DNA from: Chlamydia serpentis
Lineage (GTDB): Bacteria; Chlamydiota; Chlamydiia; Chlamydiales; Chlamydiaceae
NCBI RefSeq assembly: GCF_900239945.1
Contig: NZ_LT993738.1
Coordinates: forward strand, 1,116,001-1,180,000
Direction of reading: 5' to 3'
DNA length: 64,000 nucleotides
Both the position numbers and the translations under genes were made by a program. Under the pieces are notes generated by a model. The model did not search any database. It was not told the DNA's origin and saw only the letters and a list, made by a program, of their open reading frames with translations. Below are positions 36,881 to 45,434 of the stretch, in pieces. Numbering within the stretch: the stretch's first letter is position 1; each line of letters starts with the position of its first letter.

Positions 36881-37669
36881 TTATTTATCCATTCGGTGAC
36901 GTAGAAGGAGAGCAGCAGCCTCATTGCTGAGTAGTTTTCTAGAATAATTATACTGTACTTGTGCAATGTTATCGAAGTAAACAGGGGGCAAGACTTGAGC
37001 TGCTTTATAAGTGATTCCAAAATAGGCAATGCCATATTTTTTACACAAATCTCCTATACGTAGGATATTTTCTTTTTCATTATCTATATAGATAATTTTA
37101 CTTGGTAGAGGGGTGAAGCTTTGCAGGAAAAGATCAAGAGCGGGTCCTTTATGAGATTCTTCACCAAAAAGAATGCCAGACGTATAGAGAAGATTTTTTG
37201 GTAAAGGAAGTTGGGGTTGCGGGGCTGTTGCTGTTAAGGAGACATTAAGAGTCCCCAGTTGTTTTAAAGTAGTCTCTTTAGATTTTTTAAGACGTTCTGT
37301 ATAGGCAAAGGCAACTTTACCTTGTTTTTGAATTTTCTCAATAAGTAAAAAAATCGAGGATTCTATAGGTTTTACTGTTCCCATTTCTTGAACCTCAAGC
37401 CAGAAAGGAAAAACAGCTTCCCAAGCTTCTTGTTGTGAAATGCCTTTTTTTTGTAATCCCTCTATAGTTTTATTCTTCCATGTAGAATGAGAAAGAGCCT
37501 CTCCTCCTTCGAGAATAGTATCATCAAGGTCAAGAATCAACCAGAACTCTTCTTCTTCATAAAGGATATCCCCAGCAACTTCATGAATAGACTTTACCTC
37601 AGCATAACGACAAGATGCATTAAGTGAAAAGGAACACAATAAAAAAGTAAGAAACAACCAGGTTTTCAT
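36881..37669 (-). CDS. Secreted HAD-like DUF2608 protein (CT371 type)
   Basis: 262 residues with a Sec signal peptide (KTWLFLTFLLCSFSLNASC). The mature protein begins with the HAD phosphatase motif I in WLILDLDDTILEG, followed by motif II-like VAFAYTERLKKSKE and the motif IV acid pair region KIIYIDNEKENIL. This matches DUF2608, an HAD subfamily found in intracellular bacteria, so a periplasmic or secreted phosphatase is likely, substrate unknown. The Cys after NAS could also be a lipobox-like site (LNASC). It sits between the aax and aro operons on the same strand. Confidence 0.87.
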   Translation of the reverse strand: MKTWLFLTFLLCSFSLNASCRYAEVKSIHEVAGDILYEEEEFWLILDLDDTILEGGEALSHSTWKNKTIEGLQKKGISQQEAWEAVFPFWLEVQEMGTVKPIESSIFLLIEKIQKQGKVAFAYTERLKKSKETTLKQLGTLNVSLTATAPQPQLPLPKNLLYTSGILFGEESHKGPALDLFLQSFTPLPSKIIYIDNEKENILRIGDLCKKYGIAYFGITYKAAQVLPPVYFDNIAQVQYNYSRKLLSNEAAALLLRHRMDK

Positions 37670-37718
37670 GATCTACCTTAAAATCTTTTGATTTAAGATA
37701 GATTAAGAAAAGTATTTT

Positions 37719-39152
37719 TTACACTTTTGCTAGGTAGTTTTTTACATAGTTTCGAAAAAAATCGCAGTTTTTTGAATTTAAGGCATTAGGAATCCAAAGA
37801 GCGAATTGAAGCAGGGCTTGTTCTATAAACATCTCATACCCATGAATAACAAAAGAGCCTTTTTTCTTGGCATGTTGGAGATATAGAGAGGGATAGGGCT
37901 TGGTATTGATATCCATAACAATAGGAGGGAATATCCATGGGAAGATAACTTCAGGAGGGAGACAGTTGATGATTATATCAGCAGTATTGAAGTTGAGCAG
38001 GGAATCTAGGGTATGGGCTCGGCCTTTACACAAAGCCGCTAAAACCTTTCCTGAAGCTACAGTTCTGTTGAAGATATGGATATCAGCGCCTTGGGTTGCT
38101 AATACTGAAGCAATTGCCTTAGCAGATCCTCCAGCCCCTACAATGGCAATTTGTTTTTTATCAACAGATATGTTCTTACGTTTTAGAAGTTGAAAAACTC
38201 CTTCACCGTCTGTATTGTATCCTATAATTTTTTGGTTCTGAAAGACGAGAGTGTTTATTGCCTTACAAAGACTTGCGGATTCATGGAGATAATCTACATA
38301 GGGTAGAATAGCAGTTTTTAGTGGCATGGTAACACTAAGACCAGAGAAGGGAAGATCTCGAATTAGGGAGAAAAACGTATCAACTTCATTTAGGGCAACA
38401 GGAATTTTGATATATGTAGCATTGAGAGAAAGTCTAGAAAATAAAAAGTTATGAGTGATATTACTGATACTATTAGTTATAGGATTTCCGATCAATCCGT
38501 AAATATTTAATGTTTCAGAAAGCTGTGAGTAGTTGTAAGATAGTAGTTCTTCTAGTTTAGGTTGCCCTTCGACTGCTTGAGGAGCACAGATAGCAGCAGC
38601 GTAATTTATAGCATTCCCTATGAATGGGGAGAGAATTCTCGATGGTAGCCCGTATGTTCCAAGACCTAGAACAGTAGACTTCTTGCAAAAAGAACGCGCC
38701 TTTTTTATATAATTTAAAGCTTCGCTAGAGTTTAGTGGAGAGACTACTATTTTGTATATCTCAGCAGGAGTTAGGAGCATCTCATTATAGATTGCTTTCA
38801 GGTCTTCATTTTTATCTGTATGGTAGGAAAGGATTAGTTTGATTCTCGGGTTTCTCATGAGGATAGCTTTAAGAGTAGCCTTAGGGAAACTGAGATCAAT
38901 ATCTATCCACTTGGGAGAAAACTTTGTTAGAGAGTGTATTTTCTTGATCCACTGTGCTCTGGACATATCCTGGCGTTTCCTGAAGGTTAGGATAGGTTCT
39001 TTTGCCATGGCCATTAGAGTCATAAGTTCATGGTCATGAAGCTGATCTATAAGGTCTATTCGTAGTTCTATAATGTCTACGAGATGTAGGGAATTTAAAA
39101 TTTGTTGTTGAGCATCAACAAATGAGGGACCGCTAACCGTGGCACATAGCAT
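37719..39152 (-). CDS. aroDE: Bifunctional 3-dehydroquinate dehydratase/shikimate dehydrogenase
   Basis: A fusion of shikimate pathway steps 3 and 4. Residues 1-210 are a type I dehydroquinase with the substrate loop ELRIDLID and the Schiff-base Lys in IYKIVVSPLN. Residues from about 225 are shikimate dehydrogenase: YGLIGNPITNSISNITHNF, then the NADP fold IAIVGAGGSAKAIASVLA and the catalytic-site NTDGEGVFQLL. ATG 39152 gives 477 residues starting [10 protein letters not shown] and overlaps aroB by 20 bp; the open frame extends further but into aroB. Last gene of the aro operon. Confidence 0.94.
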   Translation of the reverse strand: MLCATVSGPSFVDAQQQILNSLHLVDIIELRIDLIDQLHDHELMTLMAMAKEPILTFRKRQDMSRAQWIKKIHSLTKFSPKWIDIDLSFPKATLKAILMRNPRIKLILSYHTDKNEDLKAIYNEMLLTPAEIYKIVVSPLNSSEALNYIKKARSFCKKSTVLGLGTYGLPSRILSPFIGNAINYAAAICAPQAVEGQPKLEELLSYNYSQLSETLNIYGLIGNPITNSISNITHNFLFSRLSLNATYIKIPVALNEVDTFFSLIRDLPFSGLSVTMPLKTAILPYVDYLHESASLCKAINTLVFQNQKIIGYNTDGEGVFQLLKRKNISVDKKQIAIVGAGGSAKAIASVLATQGADIHIFNRTVASGKVLAALCKGRAHTLDSLLNFNTADIIINCLPPEVIFPWIFPPIVMDINTKPYPSLYLQHAKKKGSFVIHGYEMFIEQALLQFALWIPNALNSKNCDFFRNYVKNYLAKV

Positions 39153-40275
39153 GACACTCGCTCCATAGAATATCGTAAAGAATTTCCATATTTGGAGATG
39201 AACAATAAGTACCATTAAAAGGAGCAGCACGACCTAGATGTTCTATCATGATCATTTTTAGTTCATGTTTGGAGAAATTCTTTTTATCGTATCCTAAAGT
39301 ATAGATAATATTTTCAGGGTTGTAGAGGCTATCATGAAGGTGTTCCGGGACGATATGTTTCAATTCCTTAAGTGTTGATGGAAGCTCGAATCTTTTAAGA
39401 AGTTTTTCGAGCTGGTCTATGAGTTGCGGATTTTGCATAACTCCTTCGGCGAGTGATACTTTGGTTTCTATCATCATGCCAACACTCACAGCTTGCCCAT
39501 GGTTGATAGTTCCTTTAGAAAGAGTTTCTATAGCATGAGCTATAGAATGGCCAAAGTTTAGGATTTTTCTGATATGTAGGTCATAAGGATCGTCAGCAAC
39601 AATAGCAGCTTTAATTTGGCAGTTCCTTTTGATGAATTCATAGAGGATTTGCGGTGACGAAAATAGCATTTTACTATGACTATTTAAAAATTCCCATAGG
39701 TAAGCATCAGCAATAAAAGCGTGTTTTATTGCTTCTGCAATGCCGTAGTGCCATTGTTCTCGGGGCAATGTAGAGAGGAACTCTGGACACATCCATACTT
39801 CTTTTGGTAAATAGAACGTTCCCAATCGATTTTTAATCCCCAACAAGTTAATACCATTTTTCCCTCCAATGCTGGCATCTATCATGGCAGTTATCGTTGT
39901 AGGAATTAGATAGAGAGGTAGACCCCTACAATACGTAGCAGCTAGGAATCCTGTCATATCTAAGACAATGCCACCTCCAATACCAATAATCGAAGATTTC
40001 GGAGTGATATTTTGATCTACAAGCTGGTATTGTAGAGAAATAAATGTTTCCCAGGTTTTATTAGGTTCCCCGCTAGGAAAGGTTAGAACAACGACTTGGT
40101 ATCCTAAAGCTTTAATATGATCTAAAATACGCGAGAGCACGTATTGCTGGGTTAGTTCATCTGTAATAATGACTAGGGGATATGTTGTGGGTATGGACGA
40201 AAATAACTTCTTTTGGAAGAAGTTCGATACCAACTTTATAGTATGGGGAGTAGTAATTATTGTCTCAGATATCAT
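39133..40275 (-). CDS. aroB: 3-dehydroquinate synthase
   Basis: 380-residue enzyme cyclising DAHP to 3-dehydroquinate, the second shikimate pathway step. NAD-binding [20 protein letters not shown] and [10 protein letters not shown], the [13 protein letters not shown] loop and the zinc-binding [10 protein letters not shown] stretch with the second ligand in [10 protein letters not shown] are all visible. The start overlaps the stop of aroC by 4 bp and its end overlaps aroDE by 20 bp, so the operon is tightly coupled. Confidence 0.96.
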   Translation of the reverse strand: MISETIITTPHTIKLVSNFFQKKLFSSIPTTYPLVIITDELTQQYVLSRILDHIKALGYQVVVLTFPSGEPNKTWETFISLQYQLVDQNITPKSSIIGIGGGIVLDMTGFLAATYCRGLPLYLIPTTITAMIDASIGGKNGINLLGIKNRLGTFYLPKEVWMCPEFLSTLPREQWHYGIAEAIKHAFIADAYLWEFLNSHSKMLFSSPQILYEFIKRNCQIKAAIVADDPYDLHIRKILNFGHSIAHAIETLSKGTINHGQAVSVGMMIETKVSLAEGVMQNPQLIDQLEKLLKRFELPSTLKELKHIVPEHLHDSLYNPENIIYTLGYDKKNFSKHELKMIMIEHLGRAAPFNGTYCSSPNMEILYDILWSECHAMCHG

Positions 40276-41351
40276 AATTTAGAGCACCGTTGGTATAATA
40301 GAAGATCAGCAAGAACAAGGTTAATCATAGCTTCAACAACAGGAACTGCACGTATAGCTACACAAGGATCATGACGTCCTGCTTCAGACGTCGTATAGTT
40401 GGCTGCTTTTTTAGTTTTTGTTACTGTGGCACAGGGTCGTTTTATAGAGGACGTTGGCTTGAATGCTACGCGTCCTTCTAAAGGCACTCCTAGGGTTATT
40501 CCTCCCAGGGTGCCTCCACAATTATTGGATTTCAAGGTGATATTTCCTTCCTCTATAACAAAGGGATCTATGTATTGAGAACCCCGCATTTGAGCAGAGA
40601 AGAATCCCTTCCCTATTTCAAATCCTTTAGCAGCAGGAATACTCATCAAAGCATTTGCTAATAGAGCCTGAGTTTTTCCGAAAAGAGGCTCTCCAAGAAA
40701 TTCGTGTATTGGAGATGTTATAAAAGAAATGACACCTCCTAAGGAATCACCATCTTTTTCTATAGAGGTAAGAATTTCTTCAATTTTTTCTTCGGGTAAA
40801 GGAGAATAGAATCTGGAGGAGCGAATGTCGTGTATGATTTGTGGAGATATCTTAAGGTAGTCTGGCAGACTTAATGATGCTAAAGAGGATAAGTAGGCTA
40901 AAGTAAAAATATTTTGATGAGCAAGCAATTTCTCAGCAACTACACCAGCAGCAACGCGGCATGCTGTTTCTCGAGCAGAGGCTCGACCCCCTCCGTTAGG
41001 ATCTACAATTCCAAACTTTTTTTCATAACTATACTGTGAATGACCGGGGCGATAAATTCCTACATTTTGTTCGTAAGGGGAACTATCAATATCAGTATTG
41101 AAGATTTGAAGTGATAAAGGAGCTCCTGTAGTTTTTCCTTTAAAAACTCCAGAAAGGATGTGAACGATATCTTCTTCTTTTCGACGCGAGGTTGCTGGGT
41201 TTCCTGGGCGTCGACGTGTCATTGCTGGAATGAAGTCTGATTGCTGAAGATCAAGTCCTGCGGGGCAGCCATCAATGACCACCCCAATAGAAGGACCATG
41301 GGATTCTCCCCACGTCGTAATAGAAAAAAGGGAACCAAAACTATTTTTCAT
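40272..41351 (-). CDS. aroC: Chorismate synthase
   Basis: 359-residue final enzyme of the shikimate pathway, making chorismate in an FMN-dependent reaction. Begins [20 protein letters not shown], contains the signature region [17 protein letters not shown] and [11 protein letters not shown], and the substrate-binding [13 protein letters not shown]. Its first bases overlap aroK by 4 bp and its last bases overlap aroB by 4 bp. In Chlamydia chorismate is thought to feed folate-like or quinone pathways rather than complete Trp synthesis. Confidence 0.97.
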   Translation of the reverse strand: MKNSFGSLFSITTWGESHGPSIGVVIDGCPAGLDLQQSDFIPAMTRRRPGNPATSRRKEEDIVHILSGVFKGKTTGAPLSLQIFNTDIDSSPYEQNVGIYRPGHSQYSYEKKFGIVDPNGGGRASARETACRVAAGVVAEKLLAHQNIFTLAYLSSLASLSLPDYLKISPQIIHDIRSSRFYSPLPEEKIEEILTSIEKDGDSLGGVISFITSPIHEFLGEPLFGKTQALLANALMSIPAAKGFEIGKGFFSAQMRGSQYIDPFVIEEGNITLKSNNCGGTLGGITLGVPLEGRVAFKPTSSIKRPCATVTKTKKAANYTTSEAGRHDPCVAIRAVPVVEAMINLVLADLLLYQRCSKL

Positions 41352-41878
41352 GCTTTTAATAAGTTAAGGAGCTCCTGACAAGCTTGCTCTAATGAATTTT
41401 CAGAAGTATAATCTACGTGATCCACAGGGAAAATATAGTCAGCAAGTTGTTGCATGCGATTTGTACGCTCAGTTAAAATCTCAATTAAAGGTTTTGTTTT
41501 TGTAGCTTCTTTCAGACGTTCTGGTAGACCTCTTTTCTCGAGTCTTTGACAAACTAAAGTCAAGTGAAGGGATAGAAATACAAGAGGCCCTTTATTTTTA
41601 ATGGCTTGACAAGAGTGTTCATACATTAAAGTTCCTCCGCCAAGAGAAAGCACTCCTTCTTCTAAGGATATAGATTTAAGAATCTCTGCTTCACAGTGGC
41701 TGAAGCCAAGATCTCCGTAAGCTTTGTAGATCTCAGTAGACGTAGAGTATAGCCCTTTGCTATAGTTGCTTACAACTAAATCATCAAGATCGTAAAAAGC
41801 CACTTGCAGCGATTTAGCCAAAGCTTTTCCCAATGATGATTTTCCGCTTGTCGGTAGACCGCATAGAATAATTTTCAT
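41348..41878 (-). CDS. aroK: Shikimate kinase
   Basis: 176-residue kinase phosphorylating shikimate at O3 (called aroL in C. trachomatis). P-loop [17 protein letters not shown], the shikimate-binding DLDDLV and GGGTLMYE, and the LID region with Arg ([13 protein letters not shown]) are present. The ATG at 41878 lies inside the 3' end of aroA, giving a 65-bp overlap between the two genes; no closer start would keep the P-loop. It overlaps aroC by 4 bp. Confidence 0.95.
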   Translation of the reverse strand: MKIILCGLPTSGKSSLGKALAKSLQVAFYDLDDLVVSNYSKGLYSTSTEIYKAYGDLGFSHCEAEILKSISLEEGVLSLGGGTLMYEHSCQAIKNKGPLVFLSLHLTLVCQRLEKRGLPERLKEATKTKPLIEILTERTNRMQQLADYIFPVDHVDYTSENSLEQACQELLNLLKA

Positions 41879-43151
41879 AGTACTCCTTAATATTAGCTTT
41901 CAATGACTTTAAAATGTGAATGAAATTAGGAAAAGTTTTTTTAACACATTCCGTATTATGAATATAACTATCACCAGAAGCATTTAAAGCTGCTATGGTT
42001 AATGCCATTGCGATTCTATGATCATCATGGGAGTTGAGAACAGCCCCGTAAAGGGGACTTGGATTAATAAGTAGACCATCATGAGTAGGCTGTATACAAG
42101 CTCCCATTTTTTGTAATTCTGCAGTGATTGTAAGAATACGATCCGATTCTTTATTTTTGGCGCTTTGTGCATTATAGAGATACGAGGGTGAATTTGCAAA
42201 ACAACAAAGAACTGTGAGAATAGGCAGAGCATCGATACATTTATCCATGTCGATGGAACTACCAGAAAATAACGAAGGAGAGACTATGATGCCCTTGTTA
42301 TCATAGTCTACAGAAGCTCCTAAACTTTTTATTAGAGAAAAGAAGACTTTGTCTCCTTGTATATCTAGAATATCTAAGTTAAGAAGGTTGGTAGGATAGG
42401 ATACTTTTGAGAGTAGAGCAGCCGCAGCAATGAAAGCTGCACTACTAAAGTCTCCCGAGACATGATAAGAAAACCCTTGGGGGCGAGAGCTTCCTGGGAA
42501 AGAGTAAGTGGTATCGGAACAAGAATAAGGAAGATGCAGTTTGTCTAACCACCAGAGACTAAGATCAAACCAAGGTCGTTCTTTAGGGTCAATGATAGTG
42601 AAGGAAGAAGGACCTTCGGCTAGAGAACATGCGATTGCTAGTCCTGATGCAAATTGTGAGTCACTACCCTCGACATCACTGTAGGCAGAGCGCAGGGGTC
42701 CTGATAACTTGAAAGGTAGAATATTTTTTCCTGAGGGCAATTGAAAAGAAGCTCCAAAGTTAGTTAATGCTTGAATCAGGGGAGTCATAGGACGTCGCTG
42801 TAACTGCTCGGATCCTGTAATAGTAACTTCTTTTGAAAAGACAGAGGCAAGAGCTGTCATAAAGCGCAGGGTGATGCCAGAATTTCCAGCATCTACGAGT
42901 GTGTGTTGTGGAAATTTTGCTAAGGGATTGCCGACAATTTCTAACATTTTAGGGAACTTTTTTATAGAAGCACCCATTTGTTTACAGGCATAAATCATAG
43001 TTGCGGTATCAGGAGAATCTAAATAATTATGAATTATAGACTTTCCTTCAGCAACTGAAGCCCATAAAATAGCTCTTAAAGTATGGGATTTTGAAGGAGG
43101 AATGACAGCATTCCCATACACGGAAGAAGGTGAAACTTTATAAGTAAGCAT
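41814..43151 (-). CDS. aroA: 3-phosphoshikimate 1-carboxyvinyltransferase (EPSP synthase)
   Basis: 445 residues, first gene of the aro operon. It adds enolpyruvyl from PEP to shikimate-3-phosphate. Visible motifs: PPSKSHTLRAILWASVAEGK, DAGNSGITLRFMTALAS, the RRPMTPLIQAL element, and the C-terminal ESDRILTITAELQKMGA and DDHRIAMALTIAALNA. The C-terminal extension ([17 protein letters not shown]) runs 65 bp into aroK, longer than the usual 4-bp overlaps in this operon. It starts about 70 bp after the stop of the ferritin-like gene of the biotin operon, which is on the same strand. Confidence 0.96.
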   Translation of the reverse strand: MLTYKVSPSSVYGNAVIPPSKSHTLRAILWASVAEGKSIIHNYLDSPDTATMIYACKQMGASIKKFPKMLEIVGNPLAKFPQHTLVDAGNSGITLRFMTALASVFSKEVTITGSEQLQRRPMTPLIQALTNFGASFQLPSGKNILPFKLSGPLRSAYSDVEGSDSQFASGLAIACSLAEGPSSFTIIDPKERPWFDLSLWWLDKLHLPYSCSDTTYSFPGSSRPQGFSYHVSGDFSSAAFIAAAALLSKVSYPTNLLNLDILDIQGDKVFFSLIKSLGASVDYDNKGIIVSPSLFSGSSIDMDKCIDALPILTVLCCFANSPSYLYNAQSAKNKESDRILTITAELQKMGACIQPTHDGLLINPSPLYGAVLNSHDDHRIAMALTIAALNASGDSYIHNTECVKKTFPNFIHILKSLKANIKEYYENYSMRSTDKRKIIIGKSFG

Positions 43152-43219
43152 TTCTAAGCAAACTTATCTTTTTTTTAGGATAATTTGCCCGAATTCTTAT
43201 TTCTCGTCTAAGAAAAATT

Positions 43220-43891
43220 CTATGGATTTATCGAGGTTGCAGGGGTACCAAAAATCATGTTTTCTAATTTCTCAACAAATCGCAAGCATAAATTCCCTTC
43301 AAAATGGCAAGCATAACTTAAAAGCTCGTCACCATGAGGAATGTCTTTAAGCTCCTGTTCCATTTCTGCAAGATGCCCTTGCTCTTCTAAAATGATGGAT
43401 TTCACAGTAATTTTGCTGCCAGCATCTTTTAGAATACTATGGTAGAGAGGGTAGAGTTCGGCAGCACGCAGTTCTATCGCGTAGGTTACTAAGATATAGG
43501 CTGAAGTTTTTAAAGTTTGGCCTGATAAATGGTATTGATTTTTCAGCACTTGACAAGTCTGCAAGTCTAGAATCTGGAGGTAGTATTTTGTAAGAAAGCC
43601 TCCGAGAAGATTTTTGGATGTGTAATCAGGGAGAGGGGTTTCCGAAATTCTAGCAATTTGAGTTTTTAGATAGTGAGCATGACGAAATTCTTCAGAGGCA
43701 TGCTTCAAAACTTCTTCTTTCACTTGTGTAGGATGTTCACTCAAAGAAATTTTTTTTGCTCCAGTATTTTCTAGAAAGGAGAGGGTATTTACCCATTGCG
43801 CATGCCAATAGTTGGAAGCTACAATCTTTTGAAGAACGGGCTTCCAACGATGAGCTGTTTTAATAAAATGTTTTATTGTGGTTGTAGGCAT
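43220..43891 (-). CDS. Ferritin-like di-iron protein encoded in the biotin operon
   Basis: 223 residues, mostly helical, last gene of the bio cluster and overlapping the second bioA copy by 19 bp, so it is translated with it. The helices show the complete di-iron ligand set of ferritin-like proteins: Glu41 (LSFLENTGAKK), E68-x-x-H71 (ASEEFRHAHYL), Glu140/145 (YAIELRAAELYPLY) and E170-x-x-H173 (LEEQGHLAEME). It is not similar to the CADD/TenA fold. Function unknown; an oxygen-dependent step in making the pimeloyl or KAPA precursor is an attractive inference given its place and the lack of bioC/bioH here. A truncated copy of its start lies at 45376-45434. Confidence 0.85.
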   Translation of the reverse strand: MPTTTIKHFIKTAHRWKPVLQKIVASNYWHAQWVNTLSFLENTGAKKISLSEHPTQVKEEVLKHASEEFRHAHYLKTQIARISETPLPDYTSKNLLGGFLTKYYLQILDLQTCQVLKNQYHLSGQTLKTSAYILVTYAIELRAAELYPLYHSILKDAGSKITVKSIILEEQGHLAEMEQELKDIPHGDELLSYACHFEGNLCLRFVEKLENMIFGTPATSINP

Positions 43892-45159
43892 AGAGCATCC
43901 TGTAAGTAAGAATAAATGCTGTAGAGTTCCTTTTCTTGAATGCAGTAAGGGGGAACTAAATATAGTGTATTACCTGAAATAGAGATAAGAATACCACGTT
44001 CTAAGAAAAAATGATTGATTTGGTCCGTATATTGTGAAAAGTATCCTGTAGCTTCGGTAGGATAATCTACAGCAAGGACAGTCCCCAAGACTTGACAGCG
44101 TTGCCATAGGGAGCCATGAGCTTTTTGGAATTCGTAATGACAACGCTCTATCATTTGCCTTTGCTTTAGGCATTCTGGAGATATAGTGAGTTCTAAAGAG
44201 GCGAGGGCAACGCTACAACCTAGAGGATTTCCAGCAAAGGTATGGCCGTGAAGCATAGCTTTCATGCGATCTTTAGAGACAAAGGCCTTATGGATTTCCT
44301 CAGTAGTGACTGTTAAGGCTAGTGGAAGATACCCTCCTGTAAGTCCTTTAGAAAGGCAGATGATGTCGGGAGCGATCTCAGGAGTGTATTCGGAAGCAAA
44401 AAGTGGACCTGTACGGCCAAAGCCAGTGAGAATTTCATCTGCAATACAAATAATGCCGTAATGCTTTGCAAGTTTAAGAATTTCCTGTAAGCCTTCGGGA
44501 TTATAAACTATCATTCCGGCAGTTCCTTGTAATATAGGCTCGTAGATAAATGCTGCGATATTTCCCTGAGAAAAAACTTTTTTTGCTTGTGCAATTGCGA
44601 GCTCTTCTTTCCCGTAGTAAGGAGCTGAGATTATACTGCAAGGAAAAAAGAGATTATGAAAGGGAGTGGTCGTAGGAGTTTGACCAGCTACAGACATAGC
44701 TCCAAATGTATCTCCATGGTAGGCATTACTGAATCCCACAAAGTGCGTTTTAGATTTGCCTTGATTATGGTAGTACTGCAGAGCGATTTTTATTGCTATT
44801 TCAATAGATGTGGCTCCGTTGTCAGAGAAAAAGAAATGTTGTAGACCCTTAGGAAGTAGTGGGGTTAATTTTGACACTAAATCTAGAGCTGGTGCATGGG
44901 TGAAGTTAGCAAAAATGACATGTTCTAGTTTGTGTGCTTGCTCACACAACTTTTCAGTGATATAGGGATGCCCATGGCCATGAAGATTACACCACCAAGA
45001 AGATATTGCATCGAGGTATTTTTCACCAGATTCGGTATAGAGGTAAGCACCCTCTCCTCGTACAATTCGTATTGGATCAGGTTCGAATGTAGATTGAATG
45101 AAGGGATGCCAGATAAAGCCTTGATTTTTTGTTGATTGCTTGTTCATAAGTCTTTCCAT
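43873..45159 (-). CDS. bioA: BioA-type DAPA aminotransferase, copy 1, lacking the substrate-binding Arg
   Basis: 428-residue class III PLP aminotransferase (7,8-diaminononanoate synthase; KAPA plus SAM to DAPA). It keeps the WW of SSWWCNLHGHGH, the PLP Lys271 (CLSKGLTGGY), GFGRTGPLF and the neighbour-subunit phosphate loop LHGHTFAGNPL with Thr307. At the C-terminus the family's RPxG reads SISG, so the Arg equivalent to E. coli BioA Arg391 is Ser393 here; the N-terminal WHPFIQS also departs from the usual WHPYT/FT. It arose by tandem duplication and is separated from copy 2 by gene remnants. A second ATG at 45147 has a better ribosome site (GGAAAGACTT). Confidence 0.93.
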   Translation of the reverse strand: MERLMNKQSTKNQGFIWHPFIQSTFEPDPIRIVRGEGAYLYTESGEKYLDAISSWWCNLHGHGHPYITEKLCEQAHKLEHVIFANFTHAPALDLVSKLTPLLPKGLQHFFFSDNGATSIEIAIKIALQYYHNQGKSKTHFVGFSNAYHGDTFGAMSVAGQTPTTTPFHNLFFPCSIISAPYYGKEELAIAQAKKVFSQGNIAAFIYEPILQGTAGMIVYNPEGLQEILKLAKHYGIICIADEILTGFGRTGPLFASEYTPEIAPDIICLSKGLTGGYLPLALTVTTEEIHKAFVSKDRMKAMLHGHTFAGNPLGCSVALASLELTISPECLKQRQMIERCHYEFQKAHGSLWQRCQVLGTVLAVDYPTEATGYFSQYTDQINHFFLERGILISISGNTLYLVPPYCIQEKELYSIYSYLQDALCLQPQ

Positions 45160-45349
45160 TGTTTTAGTAGTAGCTTGCTTTTATCTTTGTTATTTCTTTT
45201 TCTGAGGCAAGAGCACCGAATAGAGGGAATTTTGTTGTTTGAACTCATCACGCTTCTTGGTCTTTTGGATACCAGTTTAATATTATACCTAAAATAGTAA
45301 CATTAAGGGAGTTCATAGCTTCTGTTATCAAACAAGTCTGATTAATACT
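45160..45349 (-). pseudogene. Decayed 3' fragment of bioD left by the tandem duplication
   Basis: Read on the minus strand from 45349, this gives SINQTCLITEAMNS then ILGIILNWYPKDQEA followed by two stop codons, then QTTKFPLFGALASEKEITKI. It parallels the C-terminal part of the intact BioD (GSINHTCLTIEAM, ILGIILNGYPKDEEE, LASEKEITKI). Offset to the functional bioD is 1543 bp, the same as for bioA. In-frame stops and many substitutions show that it is not translated as BioD. Confidence 0.88.
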
Positions 45350-45375
45350 TTTGCGTTATACTTGCCTTCTCTTTA

Positions 45376-45434
45376 GGAATAGGGGTCCAACGATGGGCTA
45401 TTTTGATAGCATATTTTATTGTGGTTGTAGGCAT
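45376..45434 (-). pseudogene. Truncated start of the ferritin-like gene
   Basis: The minus strand from 45434 reads MPTTTIKYAIKIAHRWTP, matching the intact gene's MPTTTIKHFIKTAHRWKP, and then runs into unrelated sequence at about 45375. It is the second copy of the duplicated 5' end, broken at the duplication junction. It overlaps the end of bioA copy 2 just as the intact gene overlaps copy 1. Confidence 0.85.

Larger units (their letters stand above)
43833..45349. repeat. Tandem duplication unit, copy 1 (distal to bioD)
   Basis: Direct repeat that includes the 5' end of the ferritin-like gene, all of the distal bioA, and a decayed 3' part of bioD. It matches the unit at 45376-46892 with a constant offset of 1543 bp, so no net insertion or deletion has occurred inside bioA. 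Similarity is near-complete in the middle of bioA and lower at its ends. Confidence 0.85.

Noticed and set aside
45160..45415. Region between bioA copies considered as a promoter or small RNA
   Set aside because: Fully explained as decayed bioD and ferritin-like fragments from the duplication.
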